From: Flaviaesturariibacter aridisoli
Lineage (GTDB): Bacteria; Bacteroidota; Bacteroidia; Chitinophagales; Chitinophagaceae
Direction of reading: 5' to 3'
Length of the DNA: 64,000 bases
Assembly (NCBI RefSeq): GCF_004343705.1
Contig: NZ_SKFH01000007.1
Coordinates: forward strand, 1-64,000
This document shows positions 26,802 to 35,420 of this stretch, in pieces (the first letter of the stretch is position 1; each line of letters opens with the position of its first letter). A program made the position numbers and the translations under genes. The notes under the pieces were generated by a model. That model had not been told where the DNA came from. It saw only the letters and a list, made by a program, of their open reading frames with translations, and made no database searches.

Positions 26802-28205
26802 ATGAAACGCCTCCTGACCGCCTTCCTTTTATTGCTGACCGCTTCCGCTTTTGCGCAAAAGGGACTTACCGATTCTGCCCGCCGCGTGCTCGATTCGCTG
26901 CCCGAGTCGGACATCGACATTCCCATTACCATCAAGCTCCGCCCCCTGTTCGCGCTGGCGGAAAAAAAGGTCGATACCGCCTTTGCCTCCCCCGGCTGGC
27001 CGGCGGGCTGGGTACAACCCGACTGTGCCACGCGCTATAAATACCACCTCCGCCGCTCGCCGCTGCGCTTCTCGGCATCCGGCACGGCGTTCAACCTGCA
27101 GTTTACCGGCTATTACAAGATCATCGGCTCCTCGCGTGCCTGCGTCAAAGGCACGGTGCTGAGCCCCTGGACGCCCGAGTGCTCCTGCGGTATCTCCGAA
27201 AGCGAGCGCCGCGTGCTGATCGGCTTCGGAGCCACCTTCAGCCTGCAGGCCGACTACCGCCTGCTGACGAAGATCGTGCGCCCCGAGCCCCAGGCCCTCG
27301 ACAAATGCACCGTCTGCTTCTGGGGCCAGGACGTTACTTCCACCGTCATCGACGGCATTCGCGCCAAGCTCGACGCTTCCAAAAAGGAGCTGGAAGATTC
27401 CTTCGGCGTGGTCAACCTCCGCCCCTACCTGCAACAAGCCTGGAATAAGCTCAGCACGGTTTATGCAATTCCTGGTGCAGGCTTCTTTTCGCTTCACCCC
27501 AAACGCCTTCGCATGGAAAACATTTCGGCCCAGAACGACCTGCTCCACATCTCGATCGGCATCTCCGCCACGCCCGTGGTGAGCCTGGTGCGCCCCGGCG
27601 AGGCCAGCACGCCGGTGCCAAACCTGAGCAACGCCGCCCATCCCGGCGGTTTCAACATCTACCTCGAAGCGGCCCTGCAATACGACTCGATGTCGCAGGT
27701 GATGAACCAATACATGCTGCACAAGCGCTTCGACATCTCCGACGGCCTTTTTAAAAAATACATCGTGGTGGAAGGCGTCCGCGTCACTTCCGACACGAGC
27801 GGCAACCTGCGCTTCCAGCTCGACTTCTCGGGGTCGTTCAACGGCACGGCCGTCTTTATCGGCAAGCCCATTTACGATGCGGTGCAAAAGACCATTGAAG
27901 TGCAGGAACTGGAGTACGACCTGCAAACAAAGAGCGTGTTGCTCAAAACGGCCAAGTGGCTGTTCAGCAAAAAGATCACCACCGAATTGCAGAAGTATAC
28001 CACCTTCCCGATGCAGCCCTATTACGACTCGGCTGCGAAGACCATCAACGAATGGCTCAATAAGGAATGGACAAAAGGCATCAAGGGGGCGGGCTCGGTA
28101 AGCGACCTCAAGATCACCGGCCTCTGGGCGCTGCCCGACCACCTGAAGATCCGGACGAATTGCGCGGGGAAGCTGGCGGTGGTGGTGAACGAAATCAACC
28201 TCTAA
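26802..28205 (+). CDS. DUF4403-family secreted protein
   Basis: The 467-residue protein has a signal peptide (MKRLLTAFLLLLTASAFA) and then a beta-rich repeated body (for example FRFQLDFSGSFNGTAVFIGKPIYDA), the pattern of DUF4403, a Bacteroidota envelope family resembling lipid-binding TULIP or BPI folds. That resemblance is an inference. The ATG at 26802 follows the 26-bp repeats. Confidence 0.8.
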   Translation: MKRLLTAFLLLLTASAFAQKGLTDSARRVLDSLPESDIDIPITIKLRPLFALAEKKVDTAFASPGWPAGWVQPDCATRYKYHLRRSPLRFSASGTAFNLQFTGYYKIIGSSRACVKGTVLSPWTPECSCGISESERRVLIGFGATFSLQADYRLLTKIVRPEPQALDKCTVCFWGQDVTSTVIDGIRAKLDASKKELEDSFGVVNLRPYLQQAWNKLSTVYAIPGAGFFSLHPKRLRMENISAQNDLLHISIGISATPVVSLVRPGEASTPVPNLSNAAHPGGFNIYLEAALQYDSMSQVMNQYMLHKRFDISDGLFKKYIVVEGVRVTSDTSGNLRFQLDFSGSFNGTAVFIGKPIYDAVQKTIEVQELEYDLQTKSVLLKTAKWLFSKKITTELQKYTTFPMQPYYDSAAKTINEWLNKEWTKGIKGAGSVSDLKITGLWALPDHLKIRTNCAGKLAVVVNEINL

Positions 28206-28391
28206 GCCCCCTGTCCCCCCAAGGGGGCACTTAGGTGGAGCATATTTTCGAGATCGCGCTATTTCTAACTTTGAAAATACTATAACGGAAATCCCCGCCA
28301 GCAGCGGGGATTTTCTATCTACATCTATTGATAAGACTGCTATTGTAGGAATACAGGAACTAAGTGCCCCCTTCGGGGGACAGGGGGCCTA
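28205..28391. repeat. nested inverted repeat between the DUF4403 and GtrA genes
   Basis: The left arm (28205-28236) and right arm (28359-28391) are two opposed copies of the GCCCCCTGTCCCCC unit. Each begins at a stop codon, TAA for DUF4403 and TAG on the minus strand for GtrA. They enclose a perfect 10-bp terminator hairpin at 28289-28313. Confidence 0.9.
28289..28313. terminator. bidirectional terminator between convergent genes
   Basis: The stem aaatccccgc/gcggggattt is perfect with a 5-nt loop and flanking A/T-rich sequence. Confidence 0.8.
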
Positions 28392-28892
28392 CTCCAATGC
28401 TTTATTTCCTTTAAATGTAAAGAACCGCTGCGCGAGGTAACTGAATAACACCACGATACCGACGGTGGTGATGTAGGAAGGCGTCGGGTAAAAATGAAAA
28501 ACTTCCACGAAGATCTTCACGAAGAGCCAGTTGAGAAAGAGGCAGGCCATCGTCACCAGGAAGTAGCGCCACAACTGGATGCGCCGCTTCAGGTACGAGC
28601 CCTGGAACACGACGAACATCGACAGGTAGAAGCCGATGGGAAAGGTGCAGCAAAACGACAGGAACACCGCCGCCGTATGCGGCTCGAAGGCCCAGAAGCC
28701 GAAGTCGACCACCGACTCGTGGAGCACGTAATGATACGTGAGGTAATAGAGCAGGATGTTGAAGGCGGTATTGCCCCCGCCGCAGGCGGCGTAGCGGAAC
28801 ATCTGCACCGTCATCAGGCGCCGGAAGGGCGGGTAGAACAGGTCGATAAAGCGCAGGATCGCTGCCCGGACCTTATAATGTGCCTGTTTCAT
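28389..28892 (-). CDS. GtrA-family membrane protein
   Basis: The 167-residue protein has four membrane helices with the GtrA opening RYAACGGGNTAFNILLYY and closing helices ending RFFTFKG. GtrA proteins act in polyprenyl-linked sugar transport for polysaccharide glycosylation. It is divergent from argS. Confidence 0.88.
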   Translation of the reverse strand: MKQAHYKVRAAILRFIDLFYPPFRRLMTVQMFRYAACGGGNTAFNILLYYLTYHYVLHESVVDFGFWAFEPHTAAVFLSFCCTFPIGFYLSMFVVFQGSYLKRRIQLWRYFLVTMACLFLNWLFVKIFVEVFHFYPTPSYITTVGIVVLFSYLAQRFFTFKGNKALE

Positions 28893-29028
28893 GAAGCGCG
28901 AATTTAATGTGCTAAACTGCTAATGTGGAAATCTGCTACTACTTTATTCTTTACCAACAGCGGCAACGATCTGCCGCGGGCAAGGCGCTCACAATTAGCA
29001 GACTCGCAGATTATCCCCACCAGCAGAT

Positions 29029-29036
29029 TATCTTTG
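29029..29036 (+). promoter_or_regulatory. -7 promoter element (TATCTTTG) for argS
   Basis: An exact TAnnTTTG match lies 22 bp upstream of the argS ATG, after low-complexity inverted words. Confidence 0.65.
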
Positions 29037-29058
29037 CGGCTTAATTTCCAGAAAGAAG

Positions 29059-30942
29059 ATGAGCCTTGTAGCCCGTGTTAAAGAAGCCAGCGCCGCCGCC
29101 ATCAACGCCCTGTATGGGGCGAACGTGACGGCCGACGCCATTTCCATCAGCCAGACGAAGCCCGAGTTCGAGGGCGATTTCACCGTGGTGCTCTTCGCCC
29201 TTGTAAAGAGCCTGCGTAAAGCCCCCGAAGCGCTGGGCACGGAGCTGGGCACCTATATGGTGAAGCAATCGCCGGAGCTGTTTACGAATTTCAACGTGAT
29301 CAAAGGCTTTCTCAACCTGACGCTGTCCGACGCCGTGCTGATGGATTTCCTGAGCAAACCCGCCTTCGCTGAAGCTACGACGGGCGGAGGAAAGGTGATG
29401 GTGGAGTACTCCTCTCCCAACACCAACAAGCCGCTGCACCTGGGCCACCTGCGCAACAACTTCCTGGGCTGGAGCGTGGCCGAGATCCTCAAGGGCGCCG
29501 GCAACGAAGTGCTCAAGACCTGCATCGTAAACGACCGCGGCATCCATATCTGCAAGAGCATGATCGCCTGGCAGAAGCTGGCCAACGGAGCGACGCCGGA
29601 AAGCAGCGGCATGAAGGGCGACCACTTCGTAGGTCACTATTACGTATTGTTTGAAAATGAATTGAAGGCGGAAACGGAGCCCATCTTCGAGCGCCTCAAG
29701 AACGGTAAGTTCGACGCGCTCGACGAAGCGCAGCGCACGAAAGCCGAAGCCATTTATAAGAACTGGGCCAACGGCGACCGCAAGGGCGAGGCCGCACAGA
29801 AAGCGCTCGACGGCCTTAAAGAGATCGCCCGCGCCGCCACGCACGTGATGCGCGAGGCGCAGCAGATGCTGGTGGACTGGGAAGCGGGAAAGCCCGAAGT
29901 GATCGATCTCTGGAAGCGCATGAACAGCTGGGTGTACGCCGGCTTCGACGCCACCTACCAGCGCATCGGCTCCGACTTCGACAAAACCTATTACGAAAGC
30001 CAGACCTACCTCCTCGGCCGCGATATCGTGCAGGAAGGCCTCGACAAAGGCGTCTTCTTCCGCAAGCCCGACGGCTCGGTGTGGATCGACCTGACGGCCG
30101 AGGGGCTGGATGAAAAGCTGGTGCTCCGCAAAGACGGCACCTCGGTGTACATCACCCAGGACATGGGTCTGGCCCAGCAGAAATACGAGCAGTTTCCCTA
30201 CGACCAGAGCCTCTACGTGATCGCCGACGAGCAGAACTACCATATGAAGGTGCTGCAGCTGATTTTGAAGAAACTGGGACGCCCCTATGCCGATGGTATT
30301 CACCACCTCTCCTACGGCATGGTGGAACTGCCTACGGGCCGTATGAAGAGCCGCGAAGGCACTGTAGTGGACGCCGACGACCTCGTGGACGAGATGGTCC
30401 AGGTGGCCGAAAAAGAAACCCGCGAGCACTGCAAGAACCTCGAAGAGTTCGGCGCGGGCGAGCTGACGGAATTATTTGAAACGATCGCCCTCGGCGCGCT
30501 CAAGTTCTTCCTGCTTCATGTAGACCCGAAGAAGAAGATGCTCTTCAACCCCGAAGAGACCATCAAGTTCCAGGGCTACACCGGTCCGTTCGTCCAGTAC
30601 ACGCATGCGCGCATCCGCTCCATCCTGCGCAAGGCGGGTTCCTTCCGCTTTGCGGCGAACGCGTCGGGTACGCTGCTGCCAAAAGAAAAGGAGCTGCTGC
30701 TGCTCATCGAGCAGTATACGGGCACCGTGCAGCAGGCGGCAACGGAATACAATCCGTCGGTCATCGCCAACTACGCGTTCACCCTTGCGAAGACCTACAA
30801 CGGGTTCTACGCCGAACATTCGGTACTTAATGCCGAAAGCGAGGAGAAGAAGGCGCTGCGTCTCGAGCTGTGCCAGCGCACCAGCGCCGTGCTGAAAGCC
30901 GCCATGGCGCTACTCGGCATCCGGGTGCCGGAGCGGATGTAG
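29059..30942 (+). CDS. argS: arginyl-tRNA synthetase
   Basis: ArgS charges tRNA-Arg. The 627-residue class I synthetase has an N-terminal additional domain, the HIGH-type motif HLGH at residues 127-130, the arginine site around IVNDRGIHICKS, a KMSKS-equivalent MKSREG, and a C-terminal anticodon-binding domain. Between the N-terminal domain and the catalytic start is the segment SKPAFAEATTGGGKV, which coincides with a palindromic insertion at 29359-29387. Confidence 0.97.
   Translation: MSLVARVKEASAAAINALYGANVTADAISISQTKPEFEGDFTVVLFALVKSLRKAPEALGTELGTYMVKQSPELFTNFNVIKGFLNLTLSDAVLMDFLSKPAFAEATTGGGKVMVEYSSPNTNKPLHLGHLRNNFLGWSVAEILKGAGNEVLKTCIVNDRGIHICKSMIAWQKLANGATPESSGMKGDHFVGHYYVLFENELKAETEPIFERLKNGKFDALDEAQRTKAEAIYKNWANGDRKGEAAQKALDGLKEIARAATHVMREAQQMLVDWEAGKPEVIDLWKRMNSWVYAGFDATYQRIGSDFDKTYYESQTYLLGRDIVQEGLDKGVFFRKPDGSVWIDLTAEGLDEKLVLRKDGTSVYITQDMGLAQQKYEQFPYDQSLYVIADEQNYHMKVLQLILKKLGRPYADGIHHLSYGMVELPTGRMKSREGTVVDADDLVDEMVQVAEKETREHCKNLEEFGAGELTELFETIALGALKFFLLHVDPKKKMLFNPEETIKFQGYTGPFVQYTHARIRSILRKAGSFRFAANASGTLLPKEKELLLLIEQYTGTVQQAATEYNPSVIANYAFTLAKTYNGFYAEHSVLNAESEEKKALRLELCQRTSAVLKAAMALLGIRVPERM
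29359..29387. repeat. palindromic element inserted in frame in argS
   Basis: The sequence cccgccttcgctgaagct followed by acgacgggcgg resembles the dispersed Bacteroidota palindrome that translates as PAFAEAT-like peptides. It keeps the reading frame and falls in the linker before the catalytic domain. Confidence 0.55.
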
Positions 30943-31045
30943 CCCCCTGCGCCCCGAGTCCATCGCCAAAGGCTTTGGCCGCCGGCGAAAGGGGGCGCTT
31001 CGGCTGATCATCGTTATCCATTCAAATCTTTCCTCATTTTATTCA

Positions 31046-31078
31046 CTACGGCCCGATCGCTTTGCGATCGGGCCGTAG
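31046..31078 (+). terminator. terminator-like hairpin between argS and nagB
   Basis: A perfect 15-bp stem (ctacggcccgatcgc/gcgatcgggccgtag) with a 3-nt loop is followed by ctttataa. The T run is weak. Confidence 0.7.
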
Positions 31079-31107
31079 CTTTATAATGGAACCAAGGAAA
31101 GATCCAT

Positions 31108-33060
31108 ATGAAAGGAAACTTCGATCTAAGTGCCCCCCTCGGGGGACAGGGGGCCGGGGCCGGCCCCGACACCTTCGAGCGCATACCCGTCTCCGTTTAT
31201 GCAACGCCCGACGAAGGGGCGCGGGCAGCGGCAGCTGCCATTGCCGCCCTGCTGCGGCAGCGGGCTGCGGAAGGATGCTCCTGCGTGCTCGGGCTGGCTA
31301 CGGGCAGCACGATGATCGCAGTGTATGCCGAGCTGCTGCGCCTGCACCGCGAGGAAGGCCTCTCCTTCCGAAACGCCGTCACCTTCAACCTCGACGAATA
31401 TTACCCCATCGACCGCACGGCCTACCAGAGCTATTACCAGTTCATGCAGCGCCACCTGTTTCAGCAGGTGGACATCGCCCCCGCCAACATCCACCTCCCC
31501 GACGGCTCGCTGCCGAAGGAGGCGGTACGCGCGCATTGCGCGGCCTACGAGGAAGCCATCGCGGCGGCTGGCGGCATCGACCTGCAGTTGCTGGGCATCG
31601 GCCACAACGGCCATATCGGCTTCAACGAGCCCGGCTCGGGATTGCACACCCGGACGCGCCTCGTGAACCTCGAGCCGGGCACGCGCATGGCCAACAGCTA
31701 CGAGTTTGCCAACCCCGGCCAGGTGCCGCGGCTTGCCATCAGCATGGGGCTCAGCACCATCCTGCAGGCCCGGCGGATCATACTCCTCGCCTGGGGGCCG
31801 GGGAAGGCGCGCATCGTACGCCAGGCCGTGGAAGGCCAGCCCTCCGAGTCGGTGCCCGCCTCGCTGCTGCAACAGCATCCCGACTGCCGCTTTGTGGTGG
31901 ATACCGCCGCCGCCGCGGAGCTCACGCGCCTGCGCGCACCCTGGCTGGCGGGCGAAGTGGAATGGACCTCCGCCACCGTGCGCCGCGCCGTGGTGCGGCT
32001 GGCGCTGGAAAAGGGAAAGCCCGTGCTCTGGCTGACCAACAAGGACTACACGGAAGCCGGCCTCGGCGACCTGCTCGCCGACCGCGGCGATGCCTACACC
32101 ATTAACCTGGAAGTGTATTACGCCCTCCGCGACAGTATCACCGGGTGGCCCGGGGGCAAGCAGGGCGCCGGCTCCAGCCACCCCGAGCGGGCGGAGCCCT
32201 GGCCGAAGCGCGTCCTTATCTTCTCGCCCCACCCCGACGACGACATCATCTCCATGGGCGGCACATTCCGCCGCCTCCACGAGCAAGGCCATACGGTGCA
32301 CGTAGCCTACCAGACCTCGGGCAACATAGCCGTGACCGACGAATTCCTGCTGCGCCACCTCGACTTCGCTGCCGGTTTTGAAGCGGCTGCCGGCGATGGG
32401 AACGAGCAAACGGGCCGGGCGCTGCAGGAGGTGCACGCTTACCTCGCCCAGAAGGGACCGCACGACCTCGACTCGCCGCTCATCCGCTCCCTCAAGGGTT
32501 TGATCCGGCGCGGCGAAGCCCGCGCCACCTGCCGTTATGTAGGCCTTCCCGAAGACCAGGTGCATTTTCAAAACCTGCCCTTTTACGAGACCGGCACCAT
32601 TGAAAAGAACCCGATGGGACCGGAAGATGTACGCATCACCAAAGAGCTGTTGCAGACGGTACGTCCCCACCAGGTATTCGCGGCCGGCGACCTCGCCGAC
32701 CCGCACGGCACACACAAGGTGTGCCTCGACGTGGTGCTGCAAGCGCTGAAGGAACTGAAAGAGTCCGGCGCCGGCTGGATCGGCGACTGCCGCCTGTGGC
32801 TGTACAAAGGCGCCTGGCAGGAATGGGACGTGGAAGAGATCGACATGGCGGTGCCGATGAGCCCCGGCCAGGTGCTCGAAAAGCGCCACGGCATTTTTAT
32901 GCACCAGTCGCAAAAGGATATCGTACCCTTCCAGGGCGACGACGCCCGCGAGTTCTGGCAGCGTGCCGAGGAACGCAACGCGCACACCGCCGACGCGTAT
33001 GCACAGCTCGGGCTCACCCGCTATGCGGCACTCGAAGCCTTCAAGCGCTGGGACTTTTGA
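31108..33060 (+). CDS. nagB: glucosamine-6-phosphate deaminase fused to a PIG-L/LmbE deacetylase domain
   Basis: The 650-residue protein starts with a NagB domain (about residues 25-280: LGLATGSTM, FNLDEYYP, GIGHNGHIGFNEPG), which converts glucosamine-6-phosphate to fructose-6-phosphate and ammonia. The C-terminal half is a PIG-L/LmbE fold with the zinc motif SPHPDDDIISMGG and DPHGTHKVC. PIG-L domains are deacetylases of N-acetylglucosaminyl substrates, so the fusion could deacetylate and then deaminate. The first 20 residues contain a translated palindromic repeat. An aaggaaag sequence lies just upstream of the ATG. Confidence 0.92.
   Translation: MKGNFDLSAPLGGQGAGAGPDTFERIPVSVYATPDEGARAAAAAIAALLRQRAAEGCSCVLGLATGSTMIAVYAELLRLHREEGLSFRNAVTFNLDEYYPIDRTAYQSYYQFMQRHLFQQVDIAPANIHLPDGSLPKEAVRAHCAAYEEAIAAAGGIDLQLLGIGHNGHIGFNEPGSGLHTRTRLVNLEPGTRMANSYEFANPGQVPRLAISMGLSTILQARRIILLAWGPGKARIVRQAVEGQPSESVPASLLQQHPDCRFVVDTAAAAELTRLRAPWLAGEVEWTSATVRRAVVRLALEKGKPVLWLTNKDYTEAGLGDLLADRGDAYTINLEVYYALRDSITGWPGGKQGAGSSHPERAEPWPKRVLIFSPHPDDDIISMGGTFRRLHEQGHTVHVAYQTSGNIAVTDEFLLRHLDFAAGFEAAAGDGNEQTGRALQEVHAYLAQKGPHDLDSPLIRSLKGLIRRGEARATCRYVGLPEDQVHFQNLPFYETGTIEKNPMGPEDVRITKELLQTVRPHQVFAAGDLADPHGTHKVCLDVVLQALKELKESGAGWIGDCRLWLYKGAWQEWDVEEIDMAVPMSPGQVLEKRHGIFMHQSQKDIVPFQGDDAREFWQRAEERNAHTADAYAQLGLTRYAALEAFKRWDF
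31126..31155 (-). repeat. GCCCCCTGTCCCCC repeat inside the nagB 5' end
   Basis: An inverted copy of the dispersed unit lies within codons 7-16 and is translated as part of the N-terminus (SAPLGGQGAG). No other copy in the window is clearly translated. Confidence 0.75.
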
Positions 33061-33097
33061 ATGGCACCATCATTGTGAGACCCATTAAAAAAAGAGT

Positions 33098-33346
33098 ATG
33101 AAGAAATGGATCCTGATGGCGGGCATCGTGCTGTTCGGCGCCGCCGGCGCTGGTGCGCAGTCGACAACCACAACGACCGCAATAACGACGTACGATAGTA
33201 CGACCGGCACGGCCACGAAAACGAAAGTAAAGCCGAAGACGACGGTAAAGGACAAGGCGTACAACGCCGTGCACCGGCACAAGAAGCGGAGCAGCGGTAC
33301 GAAAACAAAGTCCACTACAGAAACGACAGTACGCAAAGAAGACTGA
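33098..33346 (+). CDS. small secreted Thr/Lys-rich protein
   Basis: The 82-residue protein has a signal peptide (MKKWILMAGIVLFGAAGAGA) and a mature part rich in Thr, Lys and Ser with no known domain. It starts 37 bp after nagB. Function is unknown. Confidence 0.65.
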   Translation: MKKWILMAGIVLFGAAGAGAQSTTTTTAITTYDSTTGTATKTKVKPKTTVKDKAYNAVHRHKKRSSGTKTKSTTETTVRKED

Positions 33347-33455
33347 CGGGCTGCAGGCCGCTAAGGACTTGACTTTGAGCGGAATAGTTCGGCCCGATAA
33401 AAAGTTTTTTCCAATTTTTTTTCGGCCGGATTTGTTTTTTTGCAGTCAGCCGCCC

Positions 33456-33463
33456 TATATTTG
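33456..33463 (+). promoter_or_regulatory. promoter of the left tRNA-Arg (TATATTTG, with upstream TTTG)
   Basis: An exact TAnnTTTG at 33456 has a TTTG at 33431-33434, 21 nt upstream, matching the two-part Bacteroidota promoter. It lies outside the left direct repeat, so it is presumably the original chromosomal promoter of the tRNA. Confidence 0.75.
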
Positions 33464-33478
33464 CACTCCCAATCGGGA

Positions 33479-33560
33479 ATGGCTGCGTAGCTCAATTGAA
33501 TAGAGCATCTGACTACGGATCAGAAGGTTTCAGGTTTGAATCCTGACGCGGTCACGAAGA
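33479..33560 (+). repeat. left attachment repeat (82 bp)
   Basis: It is identical to 50727-50808 and spans the whole tRNA plus two bases before and six after. Beyond 33560 the sequences differ. Confidence 0.95.
33481..33554 (+). tRNA. tRNA-Arg (anticodon ACG), left copy
   Basis: The cloverleaf folds as acceptor ggctgcg/cgcggtc (with G-U pairs), D stem gctc/gagc, anticodon stem tctga/tcaga around loop ctacgga (ACG), and T stem tcagg/cctga. CCA is not encoded. It keeps the chromosomal promoter at 33456. Confidence 0.97.
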
Positions 33561-33591
33561 GAGTCTTACTGAAAAGTAGGACTCTTTTTTT
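33561..33591 (+). terminator. terminator downstream of the left tRNA copy
   Basis: A 10-bp stem with one G-U pair (gagtcttact/agtaggactc) and a gaaa loop is followed by a T run. It lies inside the element, so the element supplies this terminator. Confidence 0.85.
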
Positions 33592-33654
33592 ATGCTCTAA
33601 ATCAAGCGGTTACGCTTAGAGTGGCAGAGACCGACACGTCCCCAGTTCCCTACT

Positions 33655-33706
33655 TGTTTCAGTACTGTTTCAGTAACCGGTGTTCACCAAAAATTCTACT
33701 GAAACA
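33655..33706 (+). promoter_or_regulatory. candidate integrase arm-type sites, left
   Basis: TGTTTCAGTA occurs at 33655-33664 and 33666-33675, spaced one helical turn apart, and inverted at 33697-33706 overlapping the integrase start. The same word occurs three times at the right end, suggesting integrase arm binding. Binding near the ATG could also repress integrase. Confidence 0.65.
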
Positions 33707-34917
33707 TGAACATCACTTTTGCCTTGGAACTTAGTAGTAGCAAGGGCTCCAATGGAGAACAAAGCATCTTGGTCCGGCTTACCCAAAACCGCAGGATGAA
33801 ACGGATCAGCACCGGGATTAAAGTGGAAAGCCGGTATTGGGACAAGGCCAAACAGCTGGTAAAACGGGGGCATCCCCTGTACCAGGAATACAACGCTGTC
33901 CTATCGGAAAAACTCAGGGCCGTGACCAATGTCTACGCAGAGCTGCTAAAAAAGTCAGCCGACGTAGTTTTGGAAGACGTGGTGCATGAACTAGAGAACG
34001 CTTCCGGCTCCGTAGTGTCTTTCTTTGATTTTGCCCACCGTACCAAGCTAGCGGAGATCAAAGGACGGGGAAAGCTCGGCACCCTTCGCCGGTATGAAGC
34101 AGTACTCAGCAAGCTGCGGGACTACGTGGGAAAAGATCTTCCAATACGCAGGATCAATTACACCTTCCTTCAGCAGTACAGTAACCACCTCCGCTCTGAG
34201 CTGAAGAACTCAGAAGATACTGTTTCAGCGAACCTAAGCGTGATCAGGTCCATTCTGAACGAGGCTATCCGCCACGGGGCCTACACGGACCGGAATCCCT
34301 TTGACCAGCTCCAGTTGAAATACACGGACAACACCAAGGAAAAGCTCACGCTGGACGAACTGCGGCGGATTTTTACCACAGAGCTCCCCACAATACCTAC
34401 GCTGCTGCTGGCCCGGGACGTCTTCCTGGCATGTTTCTTAGCGGAGGGCAGCCGGGCCGGCGATATCATCCAGATGAAGCGGGAGCATATTCAGAATGGA
34501 TGCCTGGTGTTCCGGCAAACCAAAACCGGGATGCACATGGCAGTACCGATAACGCCCCCATTACAAGAGATCATAGACCGCCAGCCTTCGAACGGCCCCT
34601 ACATCTTTCCGCTGCTGAACGGAGAGAAGCGGGTAAATGAGATCGTGGTAAACAGCCGGCTGACGATGGTGAACAAGTACCTACGGGAACTTGCCAAGTA
34701 TACGAACATCTGTAAGAAGCTCACCACCCACGTAGCCAGACACACCTTTACGGACATGGCTCTTCAGGCTACAGGGGGAAACATCTACGACGTACAGAAG
34801 TCCTTGGGACACACGTCTGTGAAAACCACGGAGCTCTATAGCCGACAGTTAGTAAACTACCAACGAAAAAACCTGACAGAGCAGGTTCTTGTAATGATAT
34901 ATGACAAAAAGAAGTAG
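33706..34917 (+). CDS. tyrosine recombinase/integrase
   Basis: The 403-residue recombinase has an N-terminal arm-binding domain, a SAM-like core-binding domain, and a C-terminal catalytic domain. The catalytic residues are in place: Arg250 (EGSRAGD), Lys273, His342 and Arg345 (HVARH), His369 (LGHTS) and the nucleophile Tyr378 (ELYSR). This is the standard Bacteroidota mobile-element integrase layout. It should integrate and excise the element at the tRNA-Arg site. Confidence 0.96.
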   Translation: MNITFALELSSSKGSNGEQSILVRLTQNRRMKRISTGIKVESRYWDKAKQLVKRGHPLYQEYNAVLSEKLRAVTNVYAELLKKSADVVLEDVVHELENASGSVVSFFDFAHRTKLAEIKGRGKLGTLRRYEAVLSKLRDYVGKDLPIRRINYTFLQQYSNHLRSELKNSEDTVSANLSVIRSILNEAIRHGAYTDRNPFDQLQLKYTDNTKEKLTLDELRRIFTTELPTIPTLLLARDVFLACFLAEGSRAGDIIQMKREHIQNGCLVFRQTKTGMHMAVPITPPLQEIIDRQPSNGPYIFPLLNGEKRVNEIVVNSRLTMVNKYLRELAKYTNICKKLTTHVARHTFTDMALQATGGNIYDVQKSLGHTSVKTTELYSRQLVNYQRKNLTEQVLVMIYDKKK

Positions 34918-34931
34918 GTGCCGCAGCTGCC

Positions 34932-35288
34932 CTACTTCTTTTCACCAGCAAAGTATGTGTAGATCTGTGATATTACCCAGATTACGGCGGCTGCTATGGC
35001 CAGGTAGATTGCTATTTTGAATGCAAAACTCACGATCGTGCTTACCAACTCAAGGATCAAAATCAGAATTGGGACGCCGGCCAGAAAAGCAGCTAGGAAC
35101 AAAAGTCCCGTTCCGAGCCCCTTGATAGCCTTGATATTTTGAAGAATGAAGCCGATGACTCCAACCACGGCTCCGGCTTTTATGCCCCATAGTAATTCGG
35201 CTTTTGAAAGGTGGTCCTCATCGTCCTGGGCAAAACAGACGGTTACAAGAAGGAGGAACAGTACGGTACAACTTACTCGTTTCAACAT
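34932..35288 (-). CDS. hypothetical membrane protein
   Basis: The 118-residue protein has a signal peptide-like N-terminus cleaved near CFAQ, then three hydrophobic helices. No family is recognised. It runs opposite to the neighbouring element genes and is 14 bp past the integrase stop, convergent with it. Confidence 0.65.
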   Translation of the reverse strand: MLKRVSCTVLFLLLVTVCFAQDDEDHLSKAELLWGIKAGAVVGVIGFILQNIKAIKGLGTGLLFLAAFLAGVPILILILELVSTIVSFAFKIAIYLAIAAAVIWVISQIYTYFAGEKK

Positions 35289-35395
35289 GACAGTTAGTTT
35301 GGACCAAGGTAATTAGATCTGTCCTCAATGCAAAGGTTCTAAACCTAATCATGTTATTCTAAGCATTGGAACTACTCGAAATTTATTGAGAAACA

Positions 35396-35403
35396 TATCT
35401 TTA
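35396..35403 (+). promoter_or_regulatory. candidate promoter of the defence operon (TATCTTTA)
   Basis: A one-base variant of TAnnTTTG lies 17 bp upstream of the hsdM ATG, the only gap long enough for the cluster's promoter. Confidence 0.45.
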
Positions 35404-35420
35404 CGCAAAGACCAAAACCA

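Noticed and set aside
26353-26805. Heptapeptide-repeat ORF through the 21-bp array (plus strand), and a shorter one on the minus strand
   Set aside because: No start context or promoter, and the plus-strand frame runs on through the 26-bp repeats, whose unit is not a multiple of three; treated as an array, not a gene.
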